A DNA stretch of 64,000 nucleotides from Meandrina meandrites (Eukaryota; Cnidaria; Anthozoa; Scleractinia; Meandrinidae): the NCBI GenBank assembly GCA_963693305.1, contig OY855905.1:37463637-37527636 (forward strand). The letters are read 5' to 3'. The position numbers and the translations under genes were made by a program. Positions 54,155 through 64,000 of this stretch are shown here, piece by piece (the stretch's first letter is position 1; each line of letters begins with the position of its first letter). Under the pieces are notes generated by a model. That model had not been told where the DNA came from. It saw only the letters and a list, made by a program, of their open reading frames with translations, and ran no database searches.

Positions 54155-57100
54155 TCATTTGCGGCGGTGTTTTCTATGGGAAAACCGTCTGTAGAACGAG
54201 GGATCCAAATCGGCGGCCACGTCGTTTGGGAGCTGAGAGATGTGCACTGTTCGTGTCCGGTGCTTTTGTACCTCATTCAAAGGAACCCACTCATCTGGCA
54301 ATCTGTAATCATGGATTAAACTGATAGTCAAGAAAGCTATGAAACAATCCTGCATGCACAAAAGAATGCACATTGATTCACCTACCACAAGCACTTTTGG
54401 TAGCTTGTCATGCAACATAACTTGCCCAAGGCACTAGTGAAGTTTTAAGTCTCCTAACCAACAAAGAAACACCACCAGCAAGCCCTAGCATATTGGAGGA
54501 AGCTTTTGTTGCGTCTGCACAACATCATCATTGCACCAGAACTTTGGATTATTTCTCTTAAGGTTACCCTGTTTATCCCTGATATAAAGATAAAAACTTT
54601 TTCTGCACCTCTGCAAACCTATCTCTTATTACTAGATGGGAGAAACTGATTAAAGGCTGATTTGTAGTTTCTAATTCTGAGTAAAAAATAAGGTAAATTC
54701 GGCATTCAAGTTTAGTGGCCCATCAAGGCTGGTGCTTATTTCAGGTTTCTGTAGCATGAACTGACCAGGAGTTTTAATTTTGTGCTCCCTATGGATCCAA
54801 TGCTAGCACATTGCATGTCAGCCCCCAGTATTTAATTTGGCAGTAACAAATTATAAACTTGACTAAAGAGAGGGAATAAAACATCCTGCCCAAGAGCAAT
54901 GACTGCAGTTAGGGTTTAAGCCACCTACAGAGCTCAAACCTGGACTGCTGGATCTGGAGTCCAGCAAACCAGCCATTAGGTCTCTGAGTCTTCTTAAGGA
55001 AAAATAAAGAACTGATCAGAAATGAAAAGTAGCTGAGCAATGTAGATTACAGGGTCTGCCATTATTTTATTATTTTGAAAAAAAAAGTATGTATTTTCCT
55101 GCATACTAACATGTCTTCAGGCAACCATCTCAAAAGTACATCTATGTCTCCAGACTTTTCTTCAGTTCTTCTTCCAAGAACCTATAGAAACAGAATAATT
55201 TAAAATATATATACTCTACACTAAAGAAACCTCAAACTGTTACCACAAATTACTTGGTTTGTTACATAGGACAAGTAAAACCACCACGTCACAGCTCATC
55301 TGATCAGCAGTACTCAGCAACTAGAAATATTGCTTCTTCCTCTGGATGCACATCCATCTTGGGTACTACGACTTCCCCCTTTCTTTCCAGTATCCACTTA
55401 CACGCCTTAGCAGACAAAAGCTCCATGGCAGTAAACTGCCTTGTGCAGGGACCCTAGCCAGGGATGTTAAACAGTTGCATGACCATGTCACAACATTAAA
55501 TTTAACCATATAATATGTGCATAAATTTATCTTGCCTTTATGGAGCTAACAACATAAGTTATTCCCTACATTATTTAAAAAAACCCACTGGAAAAGTTAC
55601 GCTGTTTTACAGGCTTTTGTGTTTGTTATCATGTCAGCTACCACTCAAACTGGGCTTTGATAGTTATCACATGCCGCCACAATTACGTGCTGTAAAGACT
55701 TTGTTTTTGCTATTCTCTTTAGGCTGCATTGGTCTGCTATGAAGGATTAAGACACTAACCTTACTCTGAAAGACAATGTTTGCACCATCAATACCCAGTC
55801 TATAGCAAGACACTGGCATCACATGTGGCAACTTCTCTTTTATACTGCTCACTGCGTGCTGGTCAACAAAGTCTTCCTTCACTGTTTAGTTAACAAAAAA
55901 GAATGAACAATTTTGCCATCTTCCAGTAAATACAAAGGTTACCTGATTTATCACTGCACTTGCATTGTACTCAGTCTGCCTGAAAGTTAGTGAGAACTTT
56001 GCGCAAGTGACCCGCTAAAAAAGGTAAAGTCCATCTCAGTCTTCATGGCTTACATGACCCAATCACTGTTTAACTGTGTTTCTCTCGAGTTCAAGTCATG
56101 CTCAGTGACTTAATAAAAATCTACCAACAGTCAAGGACCCATCCCAAAAGTGGAGCAACAGCGAAACAGTGGTAAATGTCTATTATTTGCCAAACTGGCA
56201 AAAAGATAATATTAGGATGAAACCCTGAACAATACAAGTATAATGTTTGTTTTAATGGTCAGCAGTAAATACTTTGTCTAAGCAACACATAATAACTACA
56301 TATTTTTACCTGAATAAGTGGCTACAATTTCCCCATGCCAAAGGCTACCATTTTAACTATTAGGTGACTACTGTTTTGACTATTTTGTGGCCAAACAGCA
56401 AATAATTGTTAGCTAAAAACCTTAAACCAGCCCTATCCCCCAACCAGGGGCAAGGAGAGGGAGAGAGACAGAGAGAAAGCCTTACAACATTGAAGATGTG
56501 GACTGGTGCACATGATGAACTTGATTGTCTGACAAGTCTCCAAAATTTTTCAGTTGCTAGTAATATCAATTTTGAATATCAGTATATTTTTGGACAGTAT
56601 TGAAAAAATCACGTTTTTGTTTGTGGATGAAAATGTATTTCATCTTCAACTAAATTTTAAGGAACTGGAGCTATGTAGATTTTAATTGTACTATATATGG
56701 TTGCGTAATTGTTTGTATATAACGAAAGAGCTTCATTGACTTAGTATTTTAACCGTTACCATAAATAATACATGTTCTTGAGATTAAAAAATTGTTTTAA
56801 GTGGTAGCAGGTGGCGGAGAAAGAAATGTCGCATGATCTTCAAAAGTCTGGGACAATCGTGTTTCATAAATTGCTTCACTTGCCCAACTGAACTTATTTT
56901 GTTAAGCAATGTTTATTTACCCATACTGTGCATGTATTGCTTTCGACATCGCTTTCATAAATTCCTTTCTAATCGTTATCAAAGAAAGGAGACTTGGTAA
57001 AAGCTTCATGGAAACAGTCGCCGGGAAAATGCATCTTTGTGAAACGGTAAAATATCTCGGAGATCAAATGCTGATTATAGCAAACAGACCAACCTTGTGC

Positions 57101-57977
57101 TGGGGGTTTGGCCTGCCGAAGAATCCTCATTTTCTTCTTCTTCTTTTTCATTACTTTCTTGGGCGAGGAATCGTTTTCCGATTTCTGTCTTTTTGTTGGC
57201 TTGGTGTCGTTAAAATGTGACGGTACATGCCTGGCTAGACCCTCTCTCGAAGAAAATGTCATAGAACAGCCACTTATCATACATTTAAAAGGTTTAACAC
57301 CTGTATGAGCGTTAACGTGTTTCGATAGCCACGAGTGTGATAAACTTGGTTTATCAAACACCTTGCAGCCTTCCCACAAACAGACGAAAACGTCATGAGT
57401 GGACATCGGTTCAACATGAGCAGTTCTAACATGGTCTGATAACTCAACGACGCTTTGAAACACAGCATGACACGAAATCCACTTGCATTCTACGGCACAT
57501 TCCTCCTTGTTAACGGTAGATTTTGAGCCTCCTCTTCTTTTCCTATTAAAGGAAAAATTACAAACTGTAAGCAAGGCAATTTGATTTGTGATGCGTGCGT
57601 GTGTTGTTAGCGTGACGACTGTGCGATGCGCTTTTATCAAATGCTAGCGATACGAGTCAAAGAACGCCAGATTAGCATACTTACTCCTTGCAGTTTACTC
57701 CTGTAGAAGATGCTTCGTTGTTGTCTAATTCCCTCTTTTTGGAATGTACAATAGCGGCGTTAGTTTCGTTAGAGAGGCTTGACTCGCATGAATTGACTTG
57801 AGGGGATCCGTCGCGCTTTGGCGTTTGTTTTGAATTACTGACCAAACAGTTCTCGTTCCCTCTTAGCTCCAGTTCTGGTGTACTACACGAGCTGTTTGGT
57901 GTTCCGGTCCCAAGCGATTCAAGGTCGATCATGGTATGACAACTGGACGACTCAAACCCATCTTCGGCGTCCGCCAT
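54155..57977 (-). CDS. AEBP2: AEBP2 orthologue, PRC2-associated zinc-finger protein
   Basis: Five exons on the minus strand: 57685-57977, 57094-57542, 55760-55881, 55111-55181, 54155-54302, all with GT/AG borders and joining in frame to 360 residues. The start is the ATG in AACATGGCGG. Residues 1-98 are acidic and Ser-rich. Three C2H2 fingers follow (C117-C122-H135-H140, C152-C157-H173-H177, C185-C190-H203-H207), including the family hallmark GLARHVPSHF, then a Lys/Arg-rich basic block. The C-terminus has the AEBP2 signatures LLRWLPEDILPDEWVP and VHISQLPNDVAADLDP, ending RKHRRK. In other animals AEBP2 binds EZH2-EED-SUZ12 and DNA and stimulates H3K27 methylation in the nucleus; Drosophila Jing is the counterpart. 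It is shorter than the long vertebrate form, mainly at the N-terminus. It lies head-to-head with the ZC3H10-like gene. Confidence 0.93.
54925..54995 (-). repeat. tRNA-like sequence, probable SINE head, in AEBP2 intron 4
   Basis: On the minus strand: ACCTAATGGCTGGTTTGCTG (A-box-like), a paired stem CTGGA-CTCCAGA-TCCAG where an anticodon arm would be, and CCAGGTTTGAGCTCTG (B-box-like). The acceptor stem does not pair, so it is not a working tRNA. It suggests a SINE or tRNA pseudogene. Confidence 0.5.
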
Positions 57978-58031
57978 GTTTTGCTGCGACAATCACGTGG
58001 AATTAAAAGCGTTTGCAGCGTATCAGCCAAT
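57966..58031. promoter_or_regulatory. AEBP2 start region with YY1-like, E-box and CCAAT motifs
   Basis: On the minus strand AACATGGCGGAC overlaps the start codon and resembles the YY1 site AANATGGCGGC often found at housekeeping starts. A palindromic CACGTG lies at 57994-57999 and CCAAT (plus strand) at 58027-58031. These are sequence matches only. Confidence 0.45.
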
Positions 58032-59560
58032 CACAGGGCTTGATCGAAATTAAAGCAAAGATAGAGAAAACAATGAATATTTTCAAGAAAAAGTTCAATC
58101 ACTTTTCCTGACTGTATGGCCTTTGTAGAAAAGCATTGAAAATTGCTGACAATTGGCAATATTATAAAAAGAACAGACAGTGTCAGTTACATGCAGTCTA
58201 TATATATTATAAGTTAAGACCATGTCGACCATGTCTTAGTGGACCAATTGTAATCCTGGACAGTGAGAAAGTTCAGAGTGAAGTTTGTATAGCTAAGAGA
58301 TTGATTTAAGCAGCACCTTTTGTTAGAAATATAGCGTAAAAATACCTTTTAAATTGTTTACAAAAATAGTAGACGAAAAAAACAAACTTCTTCAGCAGAT
58401 CTCCCATCAGCCCCCGCGAGAGCGTCTGGAAATGCCAAATAAGGAATATGTAAAAGACATCGGCCCACGTGTCGTCACTCACTTTGGCTTGGCCGCCATA
58501 TTGAATGTAACAGGGCGAAGGCGAGCGAAGGCGAAGCATCGTTGTTTCGAGAACTGCAGCAAATAATATTTGTTCTGTATTATCAGAGCAAGGATTTCTA
58601 AGCGAAAGGCGCCATAGGATATCAGGCAAAGTATGCGGTATTTCCTTGTTAGGTTACATTTTACCAAGTTTTCTGGCAGGGATTCATAAGTGTCGCGTCG
58701 TTTCGTAATGCATGAATTGACGAGCACGCGGTCACCTTGTTTTTATCGAAGACTGTTGTTTTACGCTTTTTACGCCTGAAGTTTGCGTGAAATGTCGTTG
58801 TTTGCCTTTTAAATTATAGACCGGAGTGATTTAAACATTTCCTATCGTTTCTATCTCCAAATTCCAAATCATCGCACGGAAGCTGTCGACGTAGACTCGG
58901 ATTTTCGTCCGTCATTAGAAAAAAACAGCCCCAGGCTTGGAATCTTTTCATCATGTGGCGGAAAAATAAAACAGATTCGAGTAAAAAGTGTCTTTTAGAT
59001 GCGTTTTTTTATCAGCCAAGACATTTTGCGAAGAACTTCAGCTGGCAAGCGGGGCGTGTTTGTGGCTTTACAAATGTAGTTTTATAAATTTAGCTTAAGA
59101 CTATAGGTTTTAGGAAACCAGGTTGTAGGCTTGAAAACGAATTTTGCCCTTTACCTAATAGATTTTAGGATTTTAGTTAAATAAACATTTTACTTGTTAC
59201 CTTGCCAAGTACCATTTTGTCATTTGAGCAGAAATGACTTTGAAAAAGTTGCTTCCTTAAAAAAATGCTACTATTCTGCATAGCTGCCATCTGCTTACTA
59301 AGCTATAAACTATTGAGAGCACCATTCATTAACACAACTTTGTTTTGCCTAACTGTTTGCATTTTGCGCTTCCGTTATGCAGCATTCCAGTACGCCTGAT
59401 TTGCGTGGCGCAAAGCAGCAGTGAATTGAACGCAGAAACCTTGCGGCAGGTTTGCAGACAGCATCTTGGCAGCAGCATTTGCAACAATAGCCTGTGATTG
59501 AATTTATCTGGTAAGCGCTCTGACTGTAAGCATACAATTTGAGAGATTGCAAAGCGCCTA
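58032..59560. other. Intergenic region between AEBP2 and the ZC3H10-like gene
   Basis: It probably carries promoter elements for both divergent genes. A second YY1-like motif GCCGCCATATTG lies at 58492-58503, with CACGTG at about 58466-58471 nearby. The untranslated first exon of the plus-strand gene should be here but could not be fixed. Frames at 58306-58727 and 59329-59679 have no domains. Confidence 0.4.
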
Positions 59561-59608
59561 TTGTTTGTCAGGCTCAAATCTGTTGCAAAGAACCCAGTTT
59601 TAAAAGAA

Positions 59609-60496
59609 ATGTCCCAGAGTTCTGAAAACAAAAACGATAGCAACAATAACACTACTGGAAGAAGCCAAGAAGGTGCCAACGATTCAAATATCTGTCGCGA
59701 TTATCAGCGTGGTGTTTGCTCACGTGGTTCAAAGTGCAAGTTCAACCATCCAGACGGCATGGGTACCGAAGTCACAAACAGCCCAATGATTTGTCGTGAC
59801 TTCCAAAATGGAAAGTGCAGCCGTACAACATGCAAGTACTTGCACCTTTCAAACAATGAAGAGAAGATATTTCTACGCACAGGTCAAATGCCACCAAGAC
59901 GTGATGTTCCTTTGCCCTTCAGAGGGGAGCAAACCCGTGCAGGACCAAGTGACCCCATTTGTAAAGATTACCTGAACAGGAAGTGCTCACGAGGACAAGG
60001 CTGTCGTTATCGTCATGTCTTGGAAGAGGATCAAGGAGATTTTGGAGGCTATGGCTTTGATGGTCATCCCAGCAAGCGTCGTCGTGACTCATATGATGGC
60101 CAGAGCTTCTACTACCTTGTGGATGAAAATGAATCCTTGAGACGCAGAGTGGCTGATCTCCAAAAACAAGTTGCTGACCTAAAAGCAACAAATGAAGTTC
60201 TTTTGGAGCAAAATGCAAAGTATCGCAATCAGATTGGTGAGCGTGGTAGCTACAATGGCAGTGGAGGTAGCGGTGCCAGGCCTGCTGATTATTCCTCAAG
60301 CTTCAGCTCCAGTCAGTCATACAGCACATCTTATCCACCAAGGGAGAGTTATACTTCAAAGGAGTCCTACAGTGGTTATGGTCCTGGAAAAGATCAGTAC
60401 TCCCCTCCTACTCAGAGTGGGAGTGGCTCATTTGGTGCATCAGGAAATTACACTTCCAACTCTGCATATGGGACCAATTATACCAAGTTTGATTAG
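59609..60496 (+). CDS. ZC3H10: ZC3H10-like CCCH zinc-finger RNA-binding protein
   Basis: The coding part is one exon of 295 residues from the first ATG. A splice acceptor (TTGTTTGTCAG) at 59570 shows that the exon is joined to an untranslated exon upstream. Three CCCH fingers: residues 29-47 (C-x7-C-x5-C-x3-H), 62-79 (C-x7-C-x4-C-x3-H) and 118-136 (C-x7-C-x5-C-x3-H). The short x4 spacing of finger 2 is shared with vertebrate ZC3H10. A coiled coil at about 170-208 contains the family stretch ATNEVLLEQNAKYRNQ, followed by a Ser/Gly/Tyr-rich tail. A basic KRRR at 156-159 is a possible nuclear signal. Vertebrate ZC3H10 binds RNA and affects microRNA processing and mitochondrial function. It is shorter than human because the Pro/Ala-rich C-terminus is replaced. 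It is divergently arranged with AEBP2. Confidence 0.9.
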   Translation: MSQSSENKNDSNNNTTGRSQEGANDSNICRDYQRGVCSRGSKCKFNHPDGMGTEVTNSPMICRDFQNGKCSRTTCKYLHLSNNEEKIFLRTGQMPPRRDVPLPFRGEQTRAGPSDPICKDYLNRKCSRGQGCRYRHVLEEDQGDFGGYGFDGHPSKRRRDSYDGQSFYYLVDENESLRRRVADLQKQVADLKATNEVLLEQNAKYRNQIGERGSYNGSGGSGARPADYSSSFSSSQSYSTSYPPRESYTSKESYSGYGPGKDQYSPPTQSGSGSFGASGNYTSNSAYGTNYTKFD

Positions 60497-61360
60497 TGAA
60501 CTTTACCACTGCAGTTCGTGTAATGACGGCCTTATGCCCTTACAGTGTGCTGCTTGTTCCTTGCATAGATCGGTTTTGACTGACCACAGATGACTTTGTT
60601 TGTGTTTTTTTTGTTGCAGCCAATAACTTGAAAATCTTCACCAAGTAACAATTGTCAAAGGATAGTTTTAGAGCTTCATTGTTTGGAACAGAATAGAAGT
60701 TCTTTTCTTAGCTGGTGACTTTTTTTGTTTACGTATAGAGGTATGGGACTGCATGAGATCACAGTCAACACAAGTAGAAATAATCCATCCAATACTCTCG
60801 GCATTGAATGTTCTCTAATTTTAACAATGTTGTGACCATATTGTCCACCATATTGTTAAGCTCTGTTACAGGCGTTTATCCAGCATTTTTATAAATATTT
60901 GTGATAGAGGTTGCTGAAATAACTGATTGACATTTTACCGTAATGATTGGCAACTATCAAGCTTTCAAGCTAAGGGGCTTAACATCAATATTATCTGTTT
61001 TATCAATCTCAAACTACCACTGACAAATGCCTCGCAACTTTTACTTTAAAGTTTTGTGGTACAGCATGTCCCTGTAATAATAATCTTCCTGATCACCTTT
61101 CTGGAATGTGAGAAAAGTTTCTTTTGAGTATACATTATTCCGGATGTGTATGCTAACAGACGTGCATTGTCAAATGAATAACTGCCCTTCCCTAAAAGTA
61201 CCTTGTCTCATTTTGGTAAAATGAAGTAAGTGCCTGGTGTTGTAAATCAAATCATTATCGTAAAAGACTGAACGAGAGACAATTTTTTCTGAACTATGTA
61301 CGCATGCAAGGTTAATTTTTTTCGAGTAAGTTATAGTTGTTTCCTCAGTACATTGGTTTT

Positions 61361-61440
61361 AATAAAGTATTGTATTGTGTAATTTTATAACCACGAGTAA
61401 GGCAATCTGTGAACTTCATTTTCTCTTTACTGAAAATAAA
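61361..61440 (+). terminator. Poly(A) signals of the ZC3H10-like gene
   Basis: AATAAA at 61361-61366 and again at 61435-61440, about 0.9 kb past the stop, suggesting a 3' UTR of 0.9-1.0 kb with two possible ends. Confidence 0.55.
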
Positions 61441-64000
61441 GCATTTTTAGATTGAAACTTAAGGGCATTTATTTTTAAAACAACTGAACTTTAAAAAAAG
61501 AACAACTGGTAGTATATTTTCCTAGCTGCTTTTCCCATCACCTACATGTACTGCTGTCACTATGTTTCTTTTTCAATGTTTTGCTGTCTTCTTCTGGCAG
61601 TGAGATTGGGTCAAAATGTGCCTGTGGTAAGAAGGTGATGCTATATTGTATTAAGGAGAAAATTTAAAGCTCCTAAAGGTCAAAATTATTTGTTTAGCTC
61701 AGTAATTTGTCACGGGTTTTACCAATGTGCGTTTATTTACTCCTACTTAAAGCGCATGACAGTGTACTTCAATGGATCACTACTACCACTACTTTCCTGT
61801 CAGTTGATAAGTAGAGGTAGTATTGACCCATTGAAGTAAAAAGTAATGTTATCTAACAAATGTACCCAATCATCGGTAAACAAGTTTCCATGTTACCATA
61901 GCAACAGTATAAATGATAAAAGACCATTAACTTTAGCTTGAACTGTTGTAAGTCAAAACTAGCTTGGGGACGTGTGACTAGCATAATAATAAAGAGACAA
62001 CATTTTACTTACTGACGGGCTTCTGACCCACCAGTCATTATTTGAGTCGCGTGACAACACGGACGAACACTTCTTTAGCCAATGAACGTTGGGTTCAACC
62101 CCGTTCCCAGGGAATGAGGTTGTGTTGGGTTTTGGGACGAAAAAAAAATTGCACAGTCTGGGTAGCAAAATCTCGCAGTAGAAAAAGCGTTCGGTTTTCC
62201 GACTCTCTTTTTTCCGCCTTTTTCTTTCCGACTTTTTTTCTGCCTTCCCGGCTGTTTACAGAGTACTAAACCAAACATGCTTAATTTTGCAAACTTTTAC
62301 CAGTAAACTCCTCAGAATGTCAGTAGGTGCATCGGCACTGGTAGTTTTGGTTATTTCATCGTGCTCTTTTTATTACCCAGATCTTAAATAAACCACAGAA
62401 AACACAAGATATGCCTTCACCAATGACCTGCACCACGTTTCCCGCTTCCGGGATGAGTCTTGGCGGATGATTTCTTAAAAATCATTCTTATTAAGCCTAG
62501 CAAACTTCCATTTTATTTGGCATGCAAATGTAGAAGTTGATGGATACTCTCTAACTCTGTTTTTCTCACATCTGATGCTGTACTTATCGATTTATTTTAT
62601 TTATTTTTTCTAGCTACACTGTTAGCTGCTACCTCTCGTGACATGTTCTCAAGCGCTAAGAACATGGAATGTGTGGAATGTTTCTCAACTTGAAATTCGA
62701 TCAAAAGATTCAGCGTCGTTGCAGTGGGTTTATGCGAGCGTCATTCAGTCCCATTAGCCTATCACGCAACTCTTATAACACTGTCAAATTGTAGGATTTC
62801 AATTTTCCTCAAATCCAAAAACGGGTGTGTTCCAGGTTTCTTCTGGAGAAACAATACGGGATGCAAGTGAAGTCACCTCGATCGCTTCAGTAATCGAACG
62901 ACTTCCGCCCATTCCATATAAGGATTTCGGGTCAATCCAAAACCTTTTGGATTTTCGTGCTTGCAGGAAAGTCTTGGTTTGATTTTGTTTCCTAGTGGGT
63001 AATCATTTCTTGGAAGTGCACATCGAGAACTGCAAAGGACAGGAAATACTTTGGATCGACAGGTTAGTGTTAATTTCCTCGTTTGAGCGCGGGAGCTGAA
63101 TGAAATCGTATGTTGCGATCAGACAGTGTTGGAATGCAAACGCATCTTCATCTATTAGCCTTGTTGTTCTTGTAACTTCTTTCTCCTGACGTTTATTTTA
63201 ATGCTTTTTAACTGCTTCCGAGAGTAACCTTGACTTTTAGTTGGTCAGTTATCTGTGTAATGTTCGCAACAGAGGATCCAGGCGGTTCGAACATCGAAGC
63301 AAACACAGAATTGTTTTATACTCACGCAAGCGATACGGCGCTGTATCCGTAATTAATTAAATACTTCATTAAAACTACTTTGCGATTGTTGTTTCGGTTA
63401 CCAATGCTAACCAAACAGGTATATACCATTTCATCCATCTTGAATGTACGTTAGTTTTCATTTCTAATACTGCAGCGTATTGAATTCTTCGTCGAGAAGC
63501 CCCTATTTCAATAATAGTACACTACTAATTCAGGTCTTCGTAAACAAGTTTTTCACCCGGAAGTAAGCGACGAAAAGATGGGTTTAATACCTGTACAGCA
63601 CACCAATAGTGAAGAATGACCATTAGGAGAAGATGTTTCGGGCTTAAAGGACTTGTAGACCCATGTCACTTGTCAGCAGAGGAATTTTAATACGAGGTTA
63701 AACGCTTCACGGGCACACTGCTAAGAGTTGCAAGACAATTTGCTAATTTTTTAAAGCGGGAATTTATACTGAAACCCAAAACGTCCGAATACAAATGTCC
63801 TGTCATTGCTTGAAAACCTGAAAGCAACAAACTGAAAACATGCAGCATATACCTTCCATTTAATAGACTGCAAAACAGTCGTATTTTTGGGCTCCTTCTT
63901 GGTGTAGAAGACACAGGACACGTCACAATAGAACACTGCTTCACAAACCTATTGTTTTTATTGTATTCCTCGTTCTTTTGCCCTTTTGTTCGCTATTGTT
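61441..64000. other. Right-edge stretch, no gene recognised
   Basis: Frames at 61959-62278 and 63687-63944 have no domains. A plausible donor GACAG|GTTAGTG near 63060 could end an untranslated exon of a plus-strand gene lying beyond the window, but nothing confirms it. The pair CAGTGTACTTCAATGGATCA/TGACCCATTGAAGT near 61760-61840 is a weak inverted repeat. Confidence 0.35.

Noticed and set aside
54925..54995. A functional tRNA gene with a CCA (Trp) anticodon
   Set aside because: The anticodon-like stem and B box are present, but the acceptor stem does not pair; it is kept only as a SINE head or pseudogene.
59511..59570. A 60-nt intron upstream of the ZC3H10-like start
   Set aside because: A GTAAGC donor at 59511 exists, but the intron would be unusually short; the acceptor at 59570 more likely pairs with a farther untranslated exon.

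Overview
This is animal nuclear DNA, AT-rich and intron-bearing. It is most probably from a cnidarian, and I would guess an anthozoan such as a stony coral. The reasons are secreted LamG-type (concanavalin A-like) proteins, a cnidarian-style peptide GPCR, orthologues of the metazoan genes AEBP2 and ZC3H10, and very many short non-autonomous DNA transposons. The species cannot be named from the sequence alone.

Layout. 0.3-6.2 kb: four tRNA-Gln genes, all on the minus strand (three UUG, one CUG), among MITEs. 8.8-16.0 kb: a minus-strand gene for a secreted protein with one LamG domain. It has two homologous, alternatively usable last exons, each with its own 3' UTR and AATAAA. 20.0-21.2 kb: an intronless class A GPCR, minus strand. 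21.3-41.6 kb: about 20 kb with no recognisable gene. It holds MITEs, foldback elements, a duplicated block of about 2 kb with a ~60-bp minisatellite, and two long inverted repeats. 43.7-51.5 kb: a plus-strand gene of 12 coding exons for a secreted protein of about 919 residues with four LamG domains. Its introns carry two copies of a tRNA-derived SINE, a pogo-like MITE and a long tetranucleotide repeat. 54.2-58.0 kb: a complete five-exon AEBP2 orthologue, minus strand. 59.6-60.5 kb: a ZC3H10-like CCCH zinc-finger gene, plus strand, head-to-head with AEBP2. 61.5-64 kb: no gene recognised.

The two LamG genes are paralogous in style. Each has a signal-peptide exon ending in phase 1, shares the WFHRN, LSxDW and (I/V)DE(F/L) motifs, and has one cysteine near each end of every domain. 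Most of their introns are phase 1, which suits domain and exon shuffling. AEBP2 is a PRC2 cofactor and ZC3H10 an RNA-binding regulator; both are expected to be housekeeping genes and may share a promoter region. No CRISPR, bacterial, viral or toxin gene was seen.

Gene structures were assembled by eye from reading frames plus GT/AG splice sites. Every joined gene keeps frame through to a stop, but transcription start sites, 5' UTR exons and splice use are not proven without RNA data.
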